Virus record (IMG/VR): IMGVR_UViG_3300021068_000001
Coordinates: 1 to 64,000 of that record
Direction: 5' to 3' (one strand)
Origin: a virus
DNA: 64,000 bases
Positions 16,268-24,698 of the stretch are shown here, piece after piece. Position numbers and translations under genes: made by a program. Position 1 is the first letter of the stretch; every line of letters starts with the position of its first letter. The notes under the pieces are model-generated. The model worked only from the letters and a program-made list of their open reading frames with translations. It did not search any database and had not been told where the DNA came from.

Positions 16268-16893
16268 TGGAAGTTGAATTAATTGATAAAATGGGAAGTG
16301 ACCTATCAGTAGTAAATGCTGCTAGAGTTTCTTTCAATAAAAGAAAATTTGCGTGGGAAGAAAAAGATGAGAAGTTAATAAAATATTTAGCAGAACATAA
16401 TCATTGGTCCCCATTTGCTCACGCCACATTACAATTCAGAATTAAAGCACCAATATATGTAGCAAGACAATTAGTAAAACATCAAGTTGGTTTAAGTTGG
16501 AACGAAGTGAGTAGAAGATATGTAGATCATAAACCAGAATTTGATATTCCTTTTATGTGGAGAAAGAGACCTGATAAAAATATTAAACAAGGCTCAAGTA
16601 AAGAAGAAGTACCTTATGACATTATGAAGTTAATAAAGGTTGCTACAGAAACTTATAATGATATGTTAGAGGAAGATATAGCACCTGAAATGGCACGTAT
16701 GATATTGCCTCAAAATTTATTAACAGAATGGATATGGTCAGGCACTTTATATGCTTTTGCTAGAGTATGTAATTTAAGAGACCACGATAATGCTCAAGTA
16801 GAAACAAGAGAAGTTGCAATGGAGATTTCAGGAAATATTAAAGACCATTTCCCTATAAGTTGGAAGTATTTAACCGATGATAGAAATAGTTGA
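16267..16893 (+). CDS. thyX: Flavin-dependent thymidylate synthase ThyX
   Basis: This 208-residue protein has the ThyX signature in the form KHQVGLSWNEVSRRY (family R-H-R-x-x-S-x-N-E-x-S-x-R-Y). It also has the HWSPFAHATLQFRIKAPIYVARQ segment and a C-terminal LRDHDNAQVETREVA. It makes dTMP from dUMP using FAD, NADPH and methylene-tetrahydrofolate. ThyX is common in marine T4-like phages. The stop overlaps the radical SAM start by 17 bases. Thymidine synthesis sits beside DNA modification genes. Confidence 0.93.
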   Translation: MEVELIDKMGSDLSVVNAARVSFNKRKFAWEEKDEKLIKYLAEHNHWSPFAHATLQFRIKAPIYVARQLVKHQVGLSWNEVSRRYVDHKPEFDIPFMWRKRPDKNIKQGSSKEEVPYDIMKLIKVATETYNDMLEEDIAPEMARMILPQNLLTEWIWSGTLYAFARVCNLRDHDNAQVETREVAMEISGNIKDHFPISWKYLTDDRNS

Positions 16894-17533
16894 TTTAAAT
16901 ATTACAAATCTATGTAACGCTAGATGTCCACAATGTCAAAGAACAGCACGGATAGGATTAGAAGTTTGTAGAGAATTACCATTAACAACGTGGTCATTAG
17001 AAGACTTTAAAAATAAATTTCCTGTAGATACTTTAGACGATATGAAAGAATATAGTTTTTGTGGTACGTGGGGAGATCCATTAATGGCAAAAGACATAGA
17101 AAAAATATGTCATTATATTATTAACAATTCAAAAGCAAAAATTATTATAACAACCAATGGTAGTATTCGTACAGCTGAATTTTATAAAAACCTTGGCGAC
17201 TATTGTGGCAGAAGATTGTCAATGGTCATAGATGTAGATGGTATTGATGAGCAAATGCACCAGAAGTATAGAAGAGGAACATCATTGAAAAAATCATTGG
17301 CTGCATTGAAAGCATTATCACAAACAAAAGCTATACCATTATCACAAACAGTATTATTTAAACATAATGAAGAACATAAAAATGCTATAAAAAAATTATG
17401 CTTAGATAATGGTTCTCACTTCCACTTATCTTATCCATCAGATAGATTCCCTGAAGGTTATGATGAATGGTGGTTTATAAATGAAGAAGGTCAAAAAGAA
17501 TCATTAGAGAAGGTTGTAAATGTCCACAATTAG
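16877..17533 (+). CDS. Radical SAM protein, catalytic part
   Basis: The N-terminus ITNLCNARCPQC holds the C-x3-C-x2-C iron-sulfur triad (C13, C17, C20). It is followed by the GDP-like segment GTWGDPLMAKD, IIITTNGS and IDVDGIDEQMHQKYRRG, all typical of a radical SAM half-barrel. The frame stops after HN at 17533, while the next frame (ATG at 17520, +1) supplies a cysteine-rich tail like a SPASM domain. The protein therefore looks split into two overlapping frames. The substrate is unknown. Confidence 0.82.
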   Translation: MIEIVDLNITNLCNARCPQCQRTARIGLEVCRELPLTTWSLEDFKNKFPVDTLDDMKEYSFCGTWGDPLMAKDIEKICHYIINNSKAKIIITTNGSIRTAEFYKNLGDYCGRRLSMVIDVDGIDEQMHQKYRRGTSLKKSLAALKALSQTKAIPLSQTVLFKHNEEHKNAIKKLCLDNGSHFHLSYPSDRFPEGYDEWWFINEEGQKESLEKVVNVHN

Positions 17534-17810
17534 TTGTAAATGGCGAGCCAAAAAAAAATGTATGGTTAATCCAGACGGTCAAGTTTTTCAATGTTGTTAT
17601 TTAAAGGAAGACTTTCCTGTCAATCATTGGAGAACAGACCAGAAAGATGATCCTGTTATTAAACAATATAAATTTGAAGATAACAATTTAAATAATCACA
17701 GTTTAAAAAGCATATTGAACAATGAATGGTTTACAAAAATATTGCCTGATAGTTGGAAGAATCCTGACACAGCGCCGAAAGCTTGTCAGCTAAATTGTAA
17801 GGAGGAATAA
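17520..17810 (+). CDS. SPASM-like auxiliary iron-sulfur part of the radical SAM system
   Basis: This 96-residue protein has cysteines in CKWRAKKKCMVNPDGQVFQCC and the C-terminal CQLNC. They resemble SPASM/auxiliary cluster domains (C-x-n-C-N-P-D/D-G-x-V-x-x-C), which normally continue on the same chain as the radical SAM domain. It overlaps the previous frame by 14 bases in the +1 frame. It may be a separate coupled subunit, a product of frameshifting, or a sequencing or assembly error. Confidence 0.7.
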   Translation: MSTISCKWRAKKKCMVNPDGQVFQCCYLKEDFPVNHWRTDQKDDPVIKQYKFEDNNLNNHSLKSILNNEWFTKILPDSWKNPDTAPKACQLNCKEE

Positions 17811-17815
17811 TAAAT

Positions 17816-18169
17816 ATGATTATGGCAATATCTAAAGAATCATACCAAGACCTTAAAGCCTATTGGGACTATCAAAGATTAAGAGAGTATAACAAAGAAC
17901 TTTTAAGGCACCGATTAAGCAGAGTAAAAGCTCAAATGTCTAATCATATGATTGGACCAGGTCAGTTAGACGCTAATGCTATGTTTGAAGATATATGGGT
18001 GAACGTACAAGATGAAGATTTAGAAAACCCATTACCAGGTTGGATACCACAAGAAGAAAAATTACGATTCGAGTGGGAAGGTGAACCAGACAATACAGTT
18101 AAGTTGCCTAAATATAAGGGAGGAAGACCAGTAATATTGAGAGCAAGACCAGAAGATGTATGGGAATAA
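17816..18169 (+). CDS. Unidentified protein, 117 aa
   Basis: A GGAGG ribosome site lies 9 bases before ATG 17816. The N-terminal half is a charged helix (SYQDLKAYWDYQRLREYNKELLRHRL-like). The C-terminal half is acidic and proline-rich (LPGWIPQEEKLRFEWEGEPD). No motif is recognised. A second ATG lies 6 bases downstream. Confidence 0.6.
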   Translation: MIMAISKESYQDLKAYWDYQRLREYNKELLRHRLSRVKAQMSNHMIGPGQLDANAMFEDIWVNVQDEDLENPLPGWIPQEEKLRFEWEGEPDNTVKLPKYKGGRPVILRARPEDVWE

Positions 18170-18301
18170 ATGCAGATTATTATATACAAACAACAAAAGT
18201 ATATGACATACAATTTTCATAGATCAGAGCTTGACATTATCAGAAAGATATGTTATGATTTAGGTATAAAATATTATTGTATTAACTATCAAGGAGAATA
18301 A
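18170..18301 (+). CDS. Possible small protein, 43 aa
   Basis: The frame begins directly after the previous stop (TAAATG) and ends at the TAA just before the uvsX ATG. It encodes SELDIIRKICYDLGIKYYCINYQGE at its end, with a mixed helical pattern. The uvsX promoter lies inside it, so it may be chance. Confidence 0.35.
   Translation: MQIIIYKQQKYMTYNFHRSELDIIRKICYDLGIKYYCINYQGE
18231..18259 (+). promoter_or_regulatory. Early promoter of uvsX
   Basis: TTGACA (18231-18236) and TATGAT (18254-18259) have a 17-base spacer. The leader is about 36 bases and ends in an AAGGAGAATAA ribosome site before ATG 18302. Confidence 0.65.
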
Positions 18302-19324
18302 ATGAGTAATGATTTTTTGAAAGACATAATTAAAGAAACTGGCAATGAATATGCTAGTTTAGCAAGTGAGGGACTGGACACAGGTGATGTTGATAGTTTT
18401 ATTGACACAGGATCGTATGCTTTAAATGGTTTACTATCTGGTTCAATCTATGGAGGCTTGCCGTCAAATAAAATTACTGCTATCGCAGGTGAAGCTGCAA
18501 CAGGTAAAACTTTCTTTGCATTAGGTATTATAAAACACTTCCTTGATAAGAACAAAGACGCAGGTGTAATTTACTTTGAGTCTGAAAGTGCATTAACAAA
18601 AGATTTAATTGAGGCTCGTGCTATTGATAGTAAAAGAATGGTTGTAGTGCCAGTTTCTACAGTACAAGAGTTTAGACATCAATCAATCAAAGTGATTGAC
18701 AAGTATATAGAACATAGTGAAGACAAAAGAAAACCATTGATGTTTGTATTAGATAGTTTAGGTATGTTATCTACTACAAAAGAAATGGAAGATACTGCTG
18801 AAGGTAAAGAAACTAGAGATATGACAAGGTCTCAAATTGTTAAGGCTGCATTTAGAGTTTTAACATTGAAATTAGGTAAGGCAAAAGTGCCAATGATTAT
18901 GACCAACCACACTTATGATGTGATTGGTTCAATGTTTCCACAAAAAGAAATGGGCGGTGGTTCAGGTTTGAAATACGCTGCTAGTAATATTGTATACCTA
19001 TCTAAAAGAAAAGAAAAAGATGGTAAAGAGATTATAGGTAATATAATACATTGTAAGAATTATAAGTCAAGGCTGACAAAAGAAAACGCTAAGATTGATG
19101 TAAGATTAACTTACGACAAAGGTTTAGATAAACATTATGGTTTATTAGACCTGGCAATTAAACACGGTATATTTAAATCAGTATCAACAAGAGTAGAATT
19201 ACCAGACGGAAGTAAACAGTATGCTAAAACAATCAATAATGAACCTGACAAATTCTTTACTAAAGAGATTCTCGCTAAGATTGACCAAGCAGCCAAAAAA
19301 GAGTTTCTCTATGGCACAGAATAA
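18302..19324 (+). CDS. uvsX: RecA-like recombinase UvsX
   Basis: This 340-residue protein has Walker A GEAATGKT (about residue 63), Walker [12 protein letters not shown] (about 137) and a [18 protein letters not shown] loop after the MGGGSGLKY segment, the usual UvsX/RecA order. It forms filaments on single-stranded DNA and drives recombination-dependent replication and repair. It is followed by gp41 helicase, as in other T4-like phages. Confidence 0.94.
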   Translation: MSNDFLKDIIKETGNEYASLASEGLDTGDVDSFIDTGSYALNGLLSGSIYGGLPSNKITAIAGEAATGKTFFALGIIKHFLDKNKDAGVIYFESESALTKDLIEARAIDSKRMVVVPVSTVQEFRHQSIKVIDKYIEHSEDKRKPLMFVLDSLGMLSTTKEMEDTAEGKETRDMTRSQIVKAAFRVLTLKLGKAKVPMIMTNHTYDVIGSMFPQKEMGGGSGLKYAASNIVYLSKRKEKDGKEIIGNIIHCKNYKSRLTKENAKIDVRLTYDKGLDKHYGLLDLAIKHGIFKSVSTRVELPDGSKQYAKTINNEPDKFFTKEILAKIDQAAKKEFLYGTE

Positions 19325-19601
19325 AAGATACGTCTTTGCTCAAAGAGATGTTGACGATTATAGTTGTATAAAGATTGTAGAAGGACAATATCAGGATATC
19401 ATATACACATATGGGCACGTAAAATTTGCCTCCGAGGAAAATGACCAAGGTCAGTTACCTTTAAAATTTGATTATGATATAAAGAAAAATCCTAACAATG
19501 TTGACACCACAAGTATTGATTTTAGAAATTACATTGGTGATATATTAATAGAAGTAGTTGAGAAACAGTTAGAAAATGGAACAATTAGATTTGACAAATA
19601 A
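19311..19601 (+). CDS. Conserved small protein downstream of uvsX, 96 aa
   Basis: The chosen start MAQNKRYVF overlaps the uvsX end by 14 bases. An upstream in-frame ATG at 19221 would overlap uvsX by 100 bases and is unlikely. The protein has mixed strands ([23 protein letters not shown]) and ends [12 protein letters not shown]. Its place between uvsX and 41 suggests a replication-linked role; the function is unknown. Confidence 0.55.
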   Translation: MAQNKRYVFAQRDVDDYSCIKIVEGQYQDIIYTYGHVKFASEENDQGQLPLKFDYDIKKNPNNVDTTSIDFRNYIGDILIEVVEKQLENGTIRFDK

Positions 19602-20142
19602 GTATATAAAAACTTATGATAATGTTTTGACAAAAGAAAACTGTCAGCATTTAATAGATAAATTTGAAGACTCATCCTCACAATGGGTTAAAACAGATTT
19701 AGATAACCATAGACATTTTACAGAAATCAATTTAAATTTACACAAGGATTGGCAAGACTATGCTAAATTATTATTTGATAAGTGTAGATCACTTGTTGAC
19801 AAATATACAAAAGATGTTAAAATAGATAATGTAAAACAATGGCCAGAAACTTTTGGCTTTGAACAGATAAGATTTAAGAAATACGAAGACAATGATAAAG
19901 ATGAGTTTAAACAACACGTTGATGTTACAGATTACAATAGTGCTAGGAGATTTTTAGTTATATTTTTATATTTAAATGATAATGATGGCGGCGAAACAAC
20001 ATTTGCAGATTATGATATTAGAGTTAAACCACAAGCTGGTAAGGCTCTTTTGTTTCCCCCATTGTGGACTTACCAACACACAGGTGAAAAACCAAAAAAT
20101 AAACCAAAGTATATTGTAGGAACTTATCTCCATTATGTCTGA
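19576..20142 (+). CDS. 2-oxoglutarate-Fe(II) oxygenase (prolyl-4-hydroxylase type)
   Basis: This 188-residue protein has the iron triad H114-x-D116 (QHVDVTDY) and H168 (YQHTGEKP), plus a basic residue about ten positions later for 2-oxoglutarate. NDGGETTFADYDIRVKPQAGKALLF is characteristic of the P4H subfamily. These genes are common in marine T4-like phages. The substrate is unknown: a protein side chain or a DNA base are both possible. The gene overlaps its neighbours on both sides. Confidence 0.88.
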   Translation: MEQLDLTNKYIKTYDNVLTKENCQHLIDKFEDSSSQWVKTDLDNHRHFTEINLNLHKDWQDYAKLLFDKCRSLVDKYTKDVKIDNVKQWPETFGFEQIRFKKYEDNDKDEFKQHVDVTDYNSARRFLVIFLYLNDNDGGETTFADYDIRVKPQAGKALLFPPLWTYQHTGEKPKNKPKYIVGTYLHYV

Positions 20143-21526
20143 TCAATTTGAAAAAACACTTTTATCCAATCTAATATTCAACGAAGATTTTACTCGTAAA
20201 GTTATTCCTTTTCTAAAGGAAGATTTCTTTAAAGATAGGGATCAAGTAACTTTATTTAACATCATTAATACCTTTGTTATAAAATATAATAATCTTCCTA
20301 CAAAAGAAGCCATATCAGTTGAGCTATCTAATAACAAAACACTTACCGAAGACGAATTTAAAAATACAAATCAATTATTAAACAGTTTAACATATGACGA
20401 AGTTGAACAACAATGGTTGTTAGATACAACTGAAAGATGGTGTAAAGATCGTGCTGTTTATAATGCTGTACTCAAAGGTATAAAAATTATAGATGGTAAA
20501 GATAAGAAACATACACCAGAAGCAATACCAACTATATTATCAGAAGCACTTGGTGTTTCATTTGATTCACACATAGGACACGATTATTTAAAACAAACAG
20601 AAGACCGATTTGAATATTACCATAGAACTGAAGAAAGATTAAAATTTGATTTAAGTTATTTTAATAGAATTACAAAGGGTGGCTTACCACCAAAAACTTT
20701 AAACGTAGCACTTGCAGGCACAGGTGTAGGTAAATCTTTGTTTATGTGCCATCTGGCTGCGTCTATGATAAGTCAAGGTAAGAATGTATTGTACATTACT
20801 TTAGAGATGGCTGAAGAAAGAATTGCTGAAAGAATAGACGCCAACTTATTAGATGTAACCATTGATGACCTTTATGAAATGCCTAAAGCGATTTATGATA
20901 ATAAAGTTTCTAAACTTCAAAACAAAATAAATGGTCAACTTATTATAAAAGAATACCCTACTGCTGCTGCTCATAGTGGTCATTTTAAAAATTTACTTGA
21001 TGAACTTGCATTAAAGAAATCATTTAAACCAGATGTATTGTTTATAGATTATTTAAATATATGTTCAAGTAGTAGATTTAAAGGTGGAAACATATCATCA
21101 TATTTTTATGTTAAGGCAATCGCTGAAGAATTAAGAGGCCTTGCAGTACAATATAATGTACCAATAATGTCTGCTACACAAACAACAAGAACTGGTTATA
21201 TGTCAAGTGATGTGGGGTTAGAGGATACTTCAGAAAGTTTTGGTCTTCCTGCAACAGCAGACTTTATGTTTGCTCTTATATCAAATGAAGAATTAGAAGA
21301 ACTTAATCAGATGAAAGTTAAACAATTAAAAAATAGATACAATGATCCTGCAATCAATAGAGCATTTATCATAGGTGTTGATAGAGCTAAAATGAGATTG
21401 TATGATGTAGAACAAACAGCACAACAGATTGTAGATAGTAATCAGGAATCAAAAGAGAATATAGAGAAACCATCAGGTCCACAACCTGCTGAAGCGTATG
21501 ATAAATTTTCAGATTTTAAAGTATGA
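20135..21526 (+). CDS. 41: Replicative DNA helicase gp41 (DnaB family)
   Basis: This 463-residue protein has Walker A AGTGVGKS (about residue 194), the LYITLEMAEERIAERIDANL segment, Walker B DVLFIDYLNIC and a later MSATQTTRTGY switch. It forms a hexamer and unwinds the fork with the gp61 primase encoded at 47941. The N-terminal 140 residues are the DnaB-like collar. Confidence 0.95.
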   Translation: MSDQFEKTLLSNLIFNEDFTRKVIPFLKEDFFKDRDQVTLFNIINTFVIKYNNLPTKEAISVELSNNKTLTEDEFKNTNQLLNSLTYDEVEQQWLLDTTERWCKDRAVYNAVLKGIKIIDGKDKKHTPEAIPTILSEALGVSFDSHIGHDYLKQTEDRFEYYHRTEERLKFDLSYFNRITKGGLPPKTLNVALAGTGVGKSLFMCHLAASMISQGKNVLYITLEMAEERIAERIDANLLDVTIDDLYEMPKAIYDNKVSKLQNKINGQLIIKEYPTAAAHSGHFKNLLDELALKKSFKPDVLFIDYLNICSSSRFKGGNISSYFYVKAIAEELRGLAVQYNVPIMSATQTTRTGYMSSDVGLEDTSESFGLPATADFMFALISNEELEELNQMKVKQLKNRYNDPAINRAFIIGVDRAKMRLYDVEQTAQQIVDSNQESKENIEKPSGPQPAEAYDKFSDFKV

Positions 21527-21825
21527 TTAAAAAGATGAACAAACCTGCAAGAAAAAGAAAACCATCCATCTATTATAAAACAGAAATGGTTAAAGTAAAA
21601 GGTGATATACTTTGGCGTGCTGTAGAAATGCCAAGTAAATTAGTTTTGAAAGAATCATTTTTTGAGGAAGATGTCAAACAACTTGTTAAGTTTCAGAACA
21701 AACACAAGACATTTGGTGTATTTGGATTTCCTAAATTTTTTGATATAAGAAAATCAGAGGAAATAATACTAGATAATGGTAAATCTTCTTATAATCACCC
21801 ACCATCCACAAGAGGTCGCAGATAG
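21523..21825 (+). CDS. Conserved protein after gp41, 100 aa
   Basis: This basic protein starts MIKKMNKPARKRKPSIYYK and has a central helix KESFFEEDVKQLVKFQNKH. Its start overlaps the gp41 stop by 4 bases. No family is recognised. The position suggests a helicase- or replication-associated role. Confidence 0.55.
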   Translation: MIKKMNKPARKRKPSIYYKTEMVKVKGDILWRAVEMPSKLVLKESFFEEDVKQLVKFQNKHKTFGVFGFPKFFDIRKSEEIILDNGKSSYNHPPSTRGRR

Positions 21826-21843
21826 ACATACATAAATATATGT

Positions 21844-23001
21844 ATGGCAGGTGCAATAGAAACAAAAAAACAAGAGAATGGCTCAAAGGTCGTATTTGAG
21901 TCTGTAATAGAAAAAGGACAGTTCCCAGCAACGTCTTTAATTGAAAAGGTATATCCCAATGTACCTGCAAAGTGGGTTGACACTTACAAACTCCAATCAA
22001 CAGCCCTTAAAAAATATTTAGGTTATCATAAACATTTTGTTTATAGTAGAGATGAAGGTATAATGCCTTTCATTGAAAAACTAGCGAATAAAAAAATGGG
22101 TGTGTCTAAAAAGGATGCTTGGAATCCTATGGACATTATCATAGTTAAAAAACAAGCTGAAGCTAAGGTAATGAAACAGATTGAGAAGATAGCAGACACT
22201 AATGGTATGTTACCTAAAGATAAACTTATACAGTTAAATCTTTATATGAAAGACCTTTTACAAAAAAGAATTATGATACCTATTTCTCTTAAAGAGATAA
22301 AGGTAGGTGTAAGAGAAGCTCATATTGATGAATCTAATGTAGGTGCAAAGTCAAAAGGTGTAAGATTTAGGTTAGTTCCTAAATCATTAACTTGTGATTT
22401 AGATGTAACCAAACCACCTCTATTAGATACAGGAGAGTTTGGTTTTAAAATGTTTGTAGATGATGAGATGGTCAAAGTGCAAGTAAGAAGTTTTAGATAT
22501 AGTAAACCAAGCACAAGTGTACAAACAGATTTAACTCCTATAGGTCGTCAAAGTGGTGCCAAATTAGGTAAAGCAGCTGCTGACGCAATGGTTCAGTTTT
22601 TAACAAAAGCTAATTTACAAAGACCTCTATCACCAACACAAGATCCAATGATTGCAGTTGATGGTAAATTTACAAAAGCTCAAATAAATTTTTGGGATAA
22701 ATTTTACAAAACTATAAAAGATGTTGCGATAGAAAAAGAGAAAGTAAATTGGGATGCACCAATAGATTTAGGTAGTAAACGTGTTACCTTTCAAAGAATA
22801 ATAGAATATTGTTTAGCAAATAAAGACAAAGATAGAAATGTTTTAGGTAGATTGTATTCAAAATTAGTAACATTAAGACATATAAAAATGTATCAAACTA
22901 TAAGTCAGAAGAAAAAATTTAATGAATGGTTAAGTGTTCTATATTATGGTGCTAAAAAAGAGTTTTCAGATACAAACGGCCCTTTCATAAAGATATATTA
23001 A
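21844..23001 (+). CDS. Unidentified protein, 385 aa, possibly virion-associated
   Basis: The protein contains KDAWNPMDIIIVKK, a K-rich helical middle, a beta-rich segment (KGVRFRLVPKSLTCDLDVTKPPLL) and a basic C-terminus. No catalytic motif is seen. It lies at the switch from replication genes to late genes. A CATAAATA box at 21831 is only 6 bases upstream of the ATG, so this late promoter, if used, would give a leaderless or nearly leaderless mRNA. Confidence 0.6.
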   Translation: MAGAIETKKQENGSKVVFESVIEKGQFPATSLIEKVYPNVPAKWVDTYKLQSTALKKYLGYHKHFVYSRDEGIMPFIEKLANKKMGVSKKDAWNPMDIIIVKKQAEAKVMKQIEKIADTNGMLPKDKLIQLNLYMKDLLQKRIMIPISLKEIKVGVREAHIDESNVGAKSKGVRFRLVPKSLTCDLDVTKPPLLDTGEFGFKMFVDDEMVKVQVRSFRYSKPSTSVQTDLTPIGRQSGAKLGKAAADAMVQFLTKANLQRPLSPTQDPMIAVDGKFTKAQINFWDKFYKTIKDVAIEKEKVNWDAPIDLGSKRVTFQRIIEYCLANKDKDRNVLGRLYSKLVTLRHIKMYQTISQKKKFNEWLSVLYYGAKKEFSDTNGPFIKIY

Positions 23002-23009
23002 TATAAATA
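23002..23009 (+). promoter_or_regulatory. T4-type late promoter TATAAATA
   Basis: An exact box lies directly after the stop of the 385-residue gene and 92 bases before ATG 23101. Together with the early promoter at 23054 it gives the downstream block both early and late expression. Confidence 0.55.
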
Positions 23010-23053
23010 GTCAAGTAAGTAGTGATTTATTAATGGAACTAGTGGATTTTCGC

Positions 23054-23082
23054 TTGACTAAAAGCGTCAAATTTGTTATAAT
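23054..23082 (+). promoter_or_regulatory. Sigma70-type promoter
   Basis: TTGACT (23054-23059) and perfect TATAAT (23077-23082) have a 17-base spacer. The leader is about 11 bases with a GGGAGA ribosome site before ATG 23101. Confidence 0.7.
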
Positions 23083-23100
23083 GGACATAGTGGGAGACAA

Positions 23101-24324
23101 ATGTATAGTTTTAAACAATATTTAAATGAGGCAAAGAACACTCATTTAGAACATTTAGAAGACGAAATAATTAATAACGGTTACGAAGGTGGCCTTAACG
23201 CAGTAGAATTTCTTAAATCATTAAGAAATATGCTGACAGGATCATCACGTAAACGTTTAAATGTATCTGTTAAATGGGATGGAGCACCAGCAGTATTCTG
23301 TGGTATCAATCCTGAAAACGGAAAGTTCTTTGTTGGATCAAAATCTGTATTCAACGTCACTCCTAAAATCAATTACACACAAGCAGACATAAGAAGAAAT
23401 CACGGTGGTGGTTTAGCAAAAAAATTAGCAATCTGTTTAAAAGAATTGCCGAAACTTAATATAAGTGGTGTTGTACAAGGCGACTTGTTATTTACACCAG
23501 GTGATATTAAGTCGGTATCTATAAGAGGTGAGGATGCTATTGCATTTACACCTAATACTATAACATATGCCGTCCCAGAAAATACTGACCTTGCCAGAAG
23601 AATTACAAGAGCTAAATTAGGTATCATTTTTCACACTACTTACACAGGAAGAAAAATGGCAGACTTAAAAGCAGGCTTTGGCGTCAATGTAAAACGATTT
23701 GCAAAGACGCCATCAGTATTTTTTGATGACGCAAGTTATAAAGACTCATCTGGTGTTGCTACATTTACAACTGCTGAAAGCGCTCAGTATGATGGTATGT
23801 TAAGAATGGCAATGGGATCAATATCAAAAGGTAAAAGAATTTTAGATTTATTAAAAAGACAAACCAATATATTATCAGTTGGTGCAAGATTAAAAATATA
23901 TTTTAACACAATGATTAGACAAGGTCAATCAGTTAGTAATGTTAAAAGATTACAAGCAGATTTTAGAAAATATTATGCTTCAGTTTTAGATGATGAAATG
24001 TCTAAAAGAAAAACAGATACAGCTAAAAGAAAATACAAAGCAATAAGAGATGATGGTTTAAAATTTATTGATAGATATGATAATGAAATTTACTTTGCAA
24101 TTGCAAGTTATGTTACCTTACAAAGAGCTAAAACTTTTCTTGTAAGTAAGATGAATCAAATAAAATCTATTGGTACATTTTTACAAAAAGGCAATGGGTT
24201 TGTAGTAACAAATCCTGAAGGTTATGTTGCTGTTGATAGAATGGGTAACGCAGTAAAATTAGTAGATAGACTAGAGTTTAGTACCGCAAACTTTACTTTA
24301 GCAAAAAATTGGGTAAAAGGATAA
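23101..24324 (+). CDS. Ligase/nucleotidyltransferase-like protein with capsid-targeting N-terminus
   Basis: The 407-residue protein begins MYSFKQYLNEAK, like the T4 capsid-targeting peptide, with a possible cut after L-N-E. Residues 58-61 are K-W-D-G in SVKWDGAPAVFCG, the motif I form (K-x-D-G) of ATP-dependent DNA/RNA ligases. V-Q-G-D (about 128) could be motif III. E-G-Y-V (373-376) and K-L-V (about 386) resemble motifs IV and V. I infer a covalent nucleotidyltransferase fold; it resembles T4-like proteins of DUF6267 type. A virion-internal location is inferred from the N-terminus. Confidence 0.6.
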   Translation: MYSFKQYLNEAKNTHLEHLEDEIINNGYEGGLNAVEFLKSLRNMLTGSSRKRLNVSVKWDGAPAVFCGINPENGKFFVGSKSVFNVTPKINYTQADIRRNHGGGLAKKLAICLKELPKLNISGVVQGDLLFTPGDIKSVSIRGEDAIAFTPNTITYAVPENTDLARRITRAKLGIIFHTTYTGRKMADLKAGFGVNVKRFAKTPSVFFDDASYKDSSGVATFTTAESAQYDGMLRMAMGSISKGKRILDLLKRQTNILSVGARLKIYFNTMIRQGQSVSNVKRLQADFRKYYASVLDDEMSKRKTDTAKRKYKAIRDDGLKFIDRYDNEIYFAIASYVTLQRAKTFLVSKMNQIKSIGTFLQKGNGFVVTNPEGYVAVDRMGNAVKLVDRLEFSTANFTLAKNWVKG

Positions 24325-24404
24325 TGAATAAACAATACGCTTATTTTCTTTTGAAAAAAAAGAGAATGCAAAAGAAAAGAAAACCAAGAAAGAGAAAGAA
24401 ATGA
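24324..24404 (+). CDS. Very basic peptide, 26 aa
   Basis: The start overlaps the previous stop (TAATG) and the end overlaps the next ATG. The second half is almost all lysine and arginine (KKRKPRKRKK), as in small DNA-binding or internal head peptides. It could be spurious, but the tight coupling on both sides favours translation. Confidence 0.4.
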   Translation: MNKQYAYFLLKKKRMQKKRKPRKRKK

Positions 24405-24529
24405 TAACGTCTATAAAAAAATTATATAATTGGAAGATTAATCTAATCAGAAAGTATCCTGTTTGGTGTGCTTATGGTGCTTGGGTTGAAGGATTCCTAA
24501 TAGCATTGCTAATAGTATGGATATGGTAA
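24401..24529 (+). CDS. Small membrane protein, 42 aa
   Basis: The ATG overlaps the basic peptide stop (ATGA). A charged N-terminal half is followed by a hydrophobic C-terminal span (GFLIALLIVWIW). The function is unknown. Confidence 0.45.
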   Translation: MITSIKKLYNWKINLIRKYPVWCAYGAWVEGFLIALLIVWIW

Positions 24530-24530
24530 A

Positions 24531-24698
24531 ATGATTACTGTAGAAAAAAGATATAAGGATTCAAATGACAAATGGGAATTTGATATGATTTATGTTGATG
24601 GTATGGAAGGCGGGAAACAAAGAGAAGAAGACCTTGCTAAACAAATGGAAGATAAAGATAGTGAAAGTCATTTTGAATATAGAGTAGAACGTAAATGA
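24531..24698 (+). CDS. Small acidic protein, 55 aa
   Basis: The frame starts 2 bases after the previous stop and overlaps the adenylate kinase start (ATGA). It is strongly charged (REEDLAKQMEDKDSESHFEY), with a first-half strand pair. The function is unknown. Confidence 0.45.
   Translation: MITVEKRYKDSNDKWEFDMIYVDGMEGGKQREEDLAKQMEDKDSESHFEYRVERK

Noticed and set aside
21831-21838. CATAAATA as a late promoter for the 385-residue gene
   Set aside because: It differs by one base from the box and lies only 6 bases before the ATG; it is mentioned with the gene but not called separately.
21731-22000. Overlapping minus-strand frames near 21.8 kb
   Set aside because: They lie opposite well-supported plus-strand genes, with no ribosome site or family pattern.
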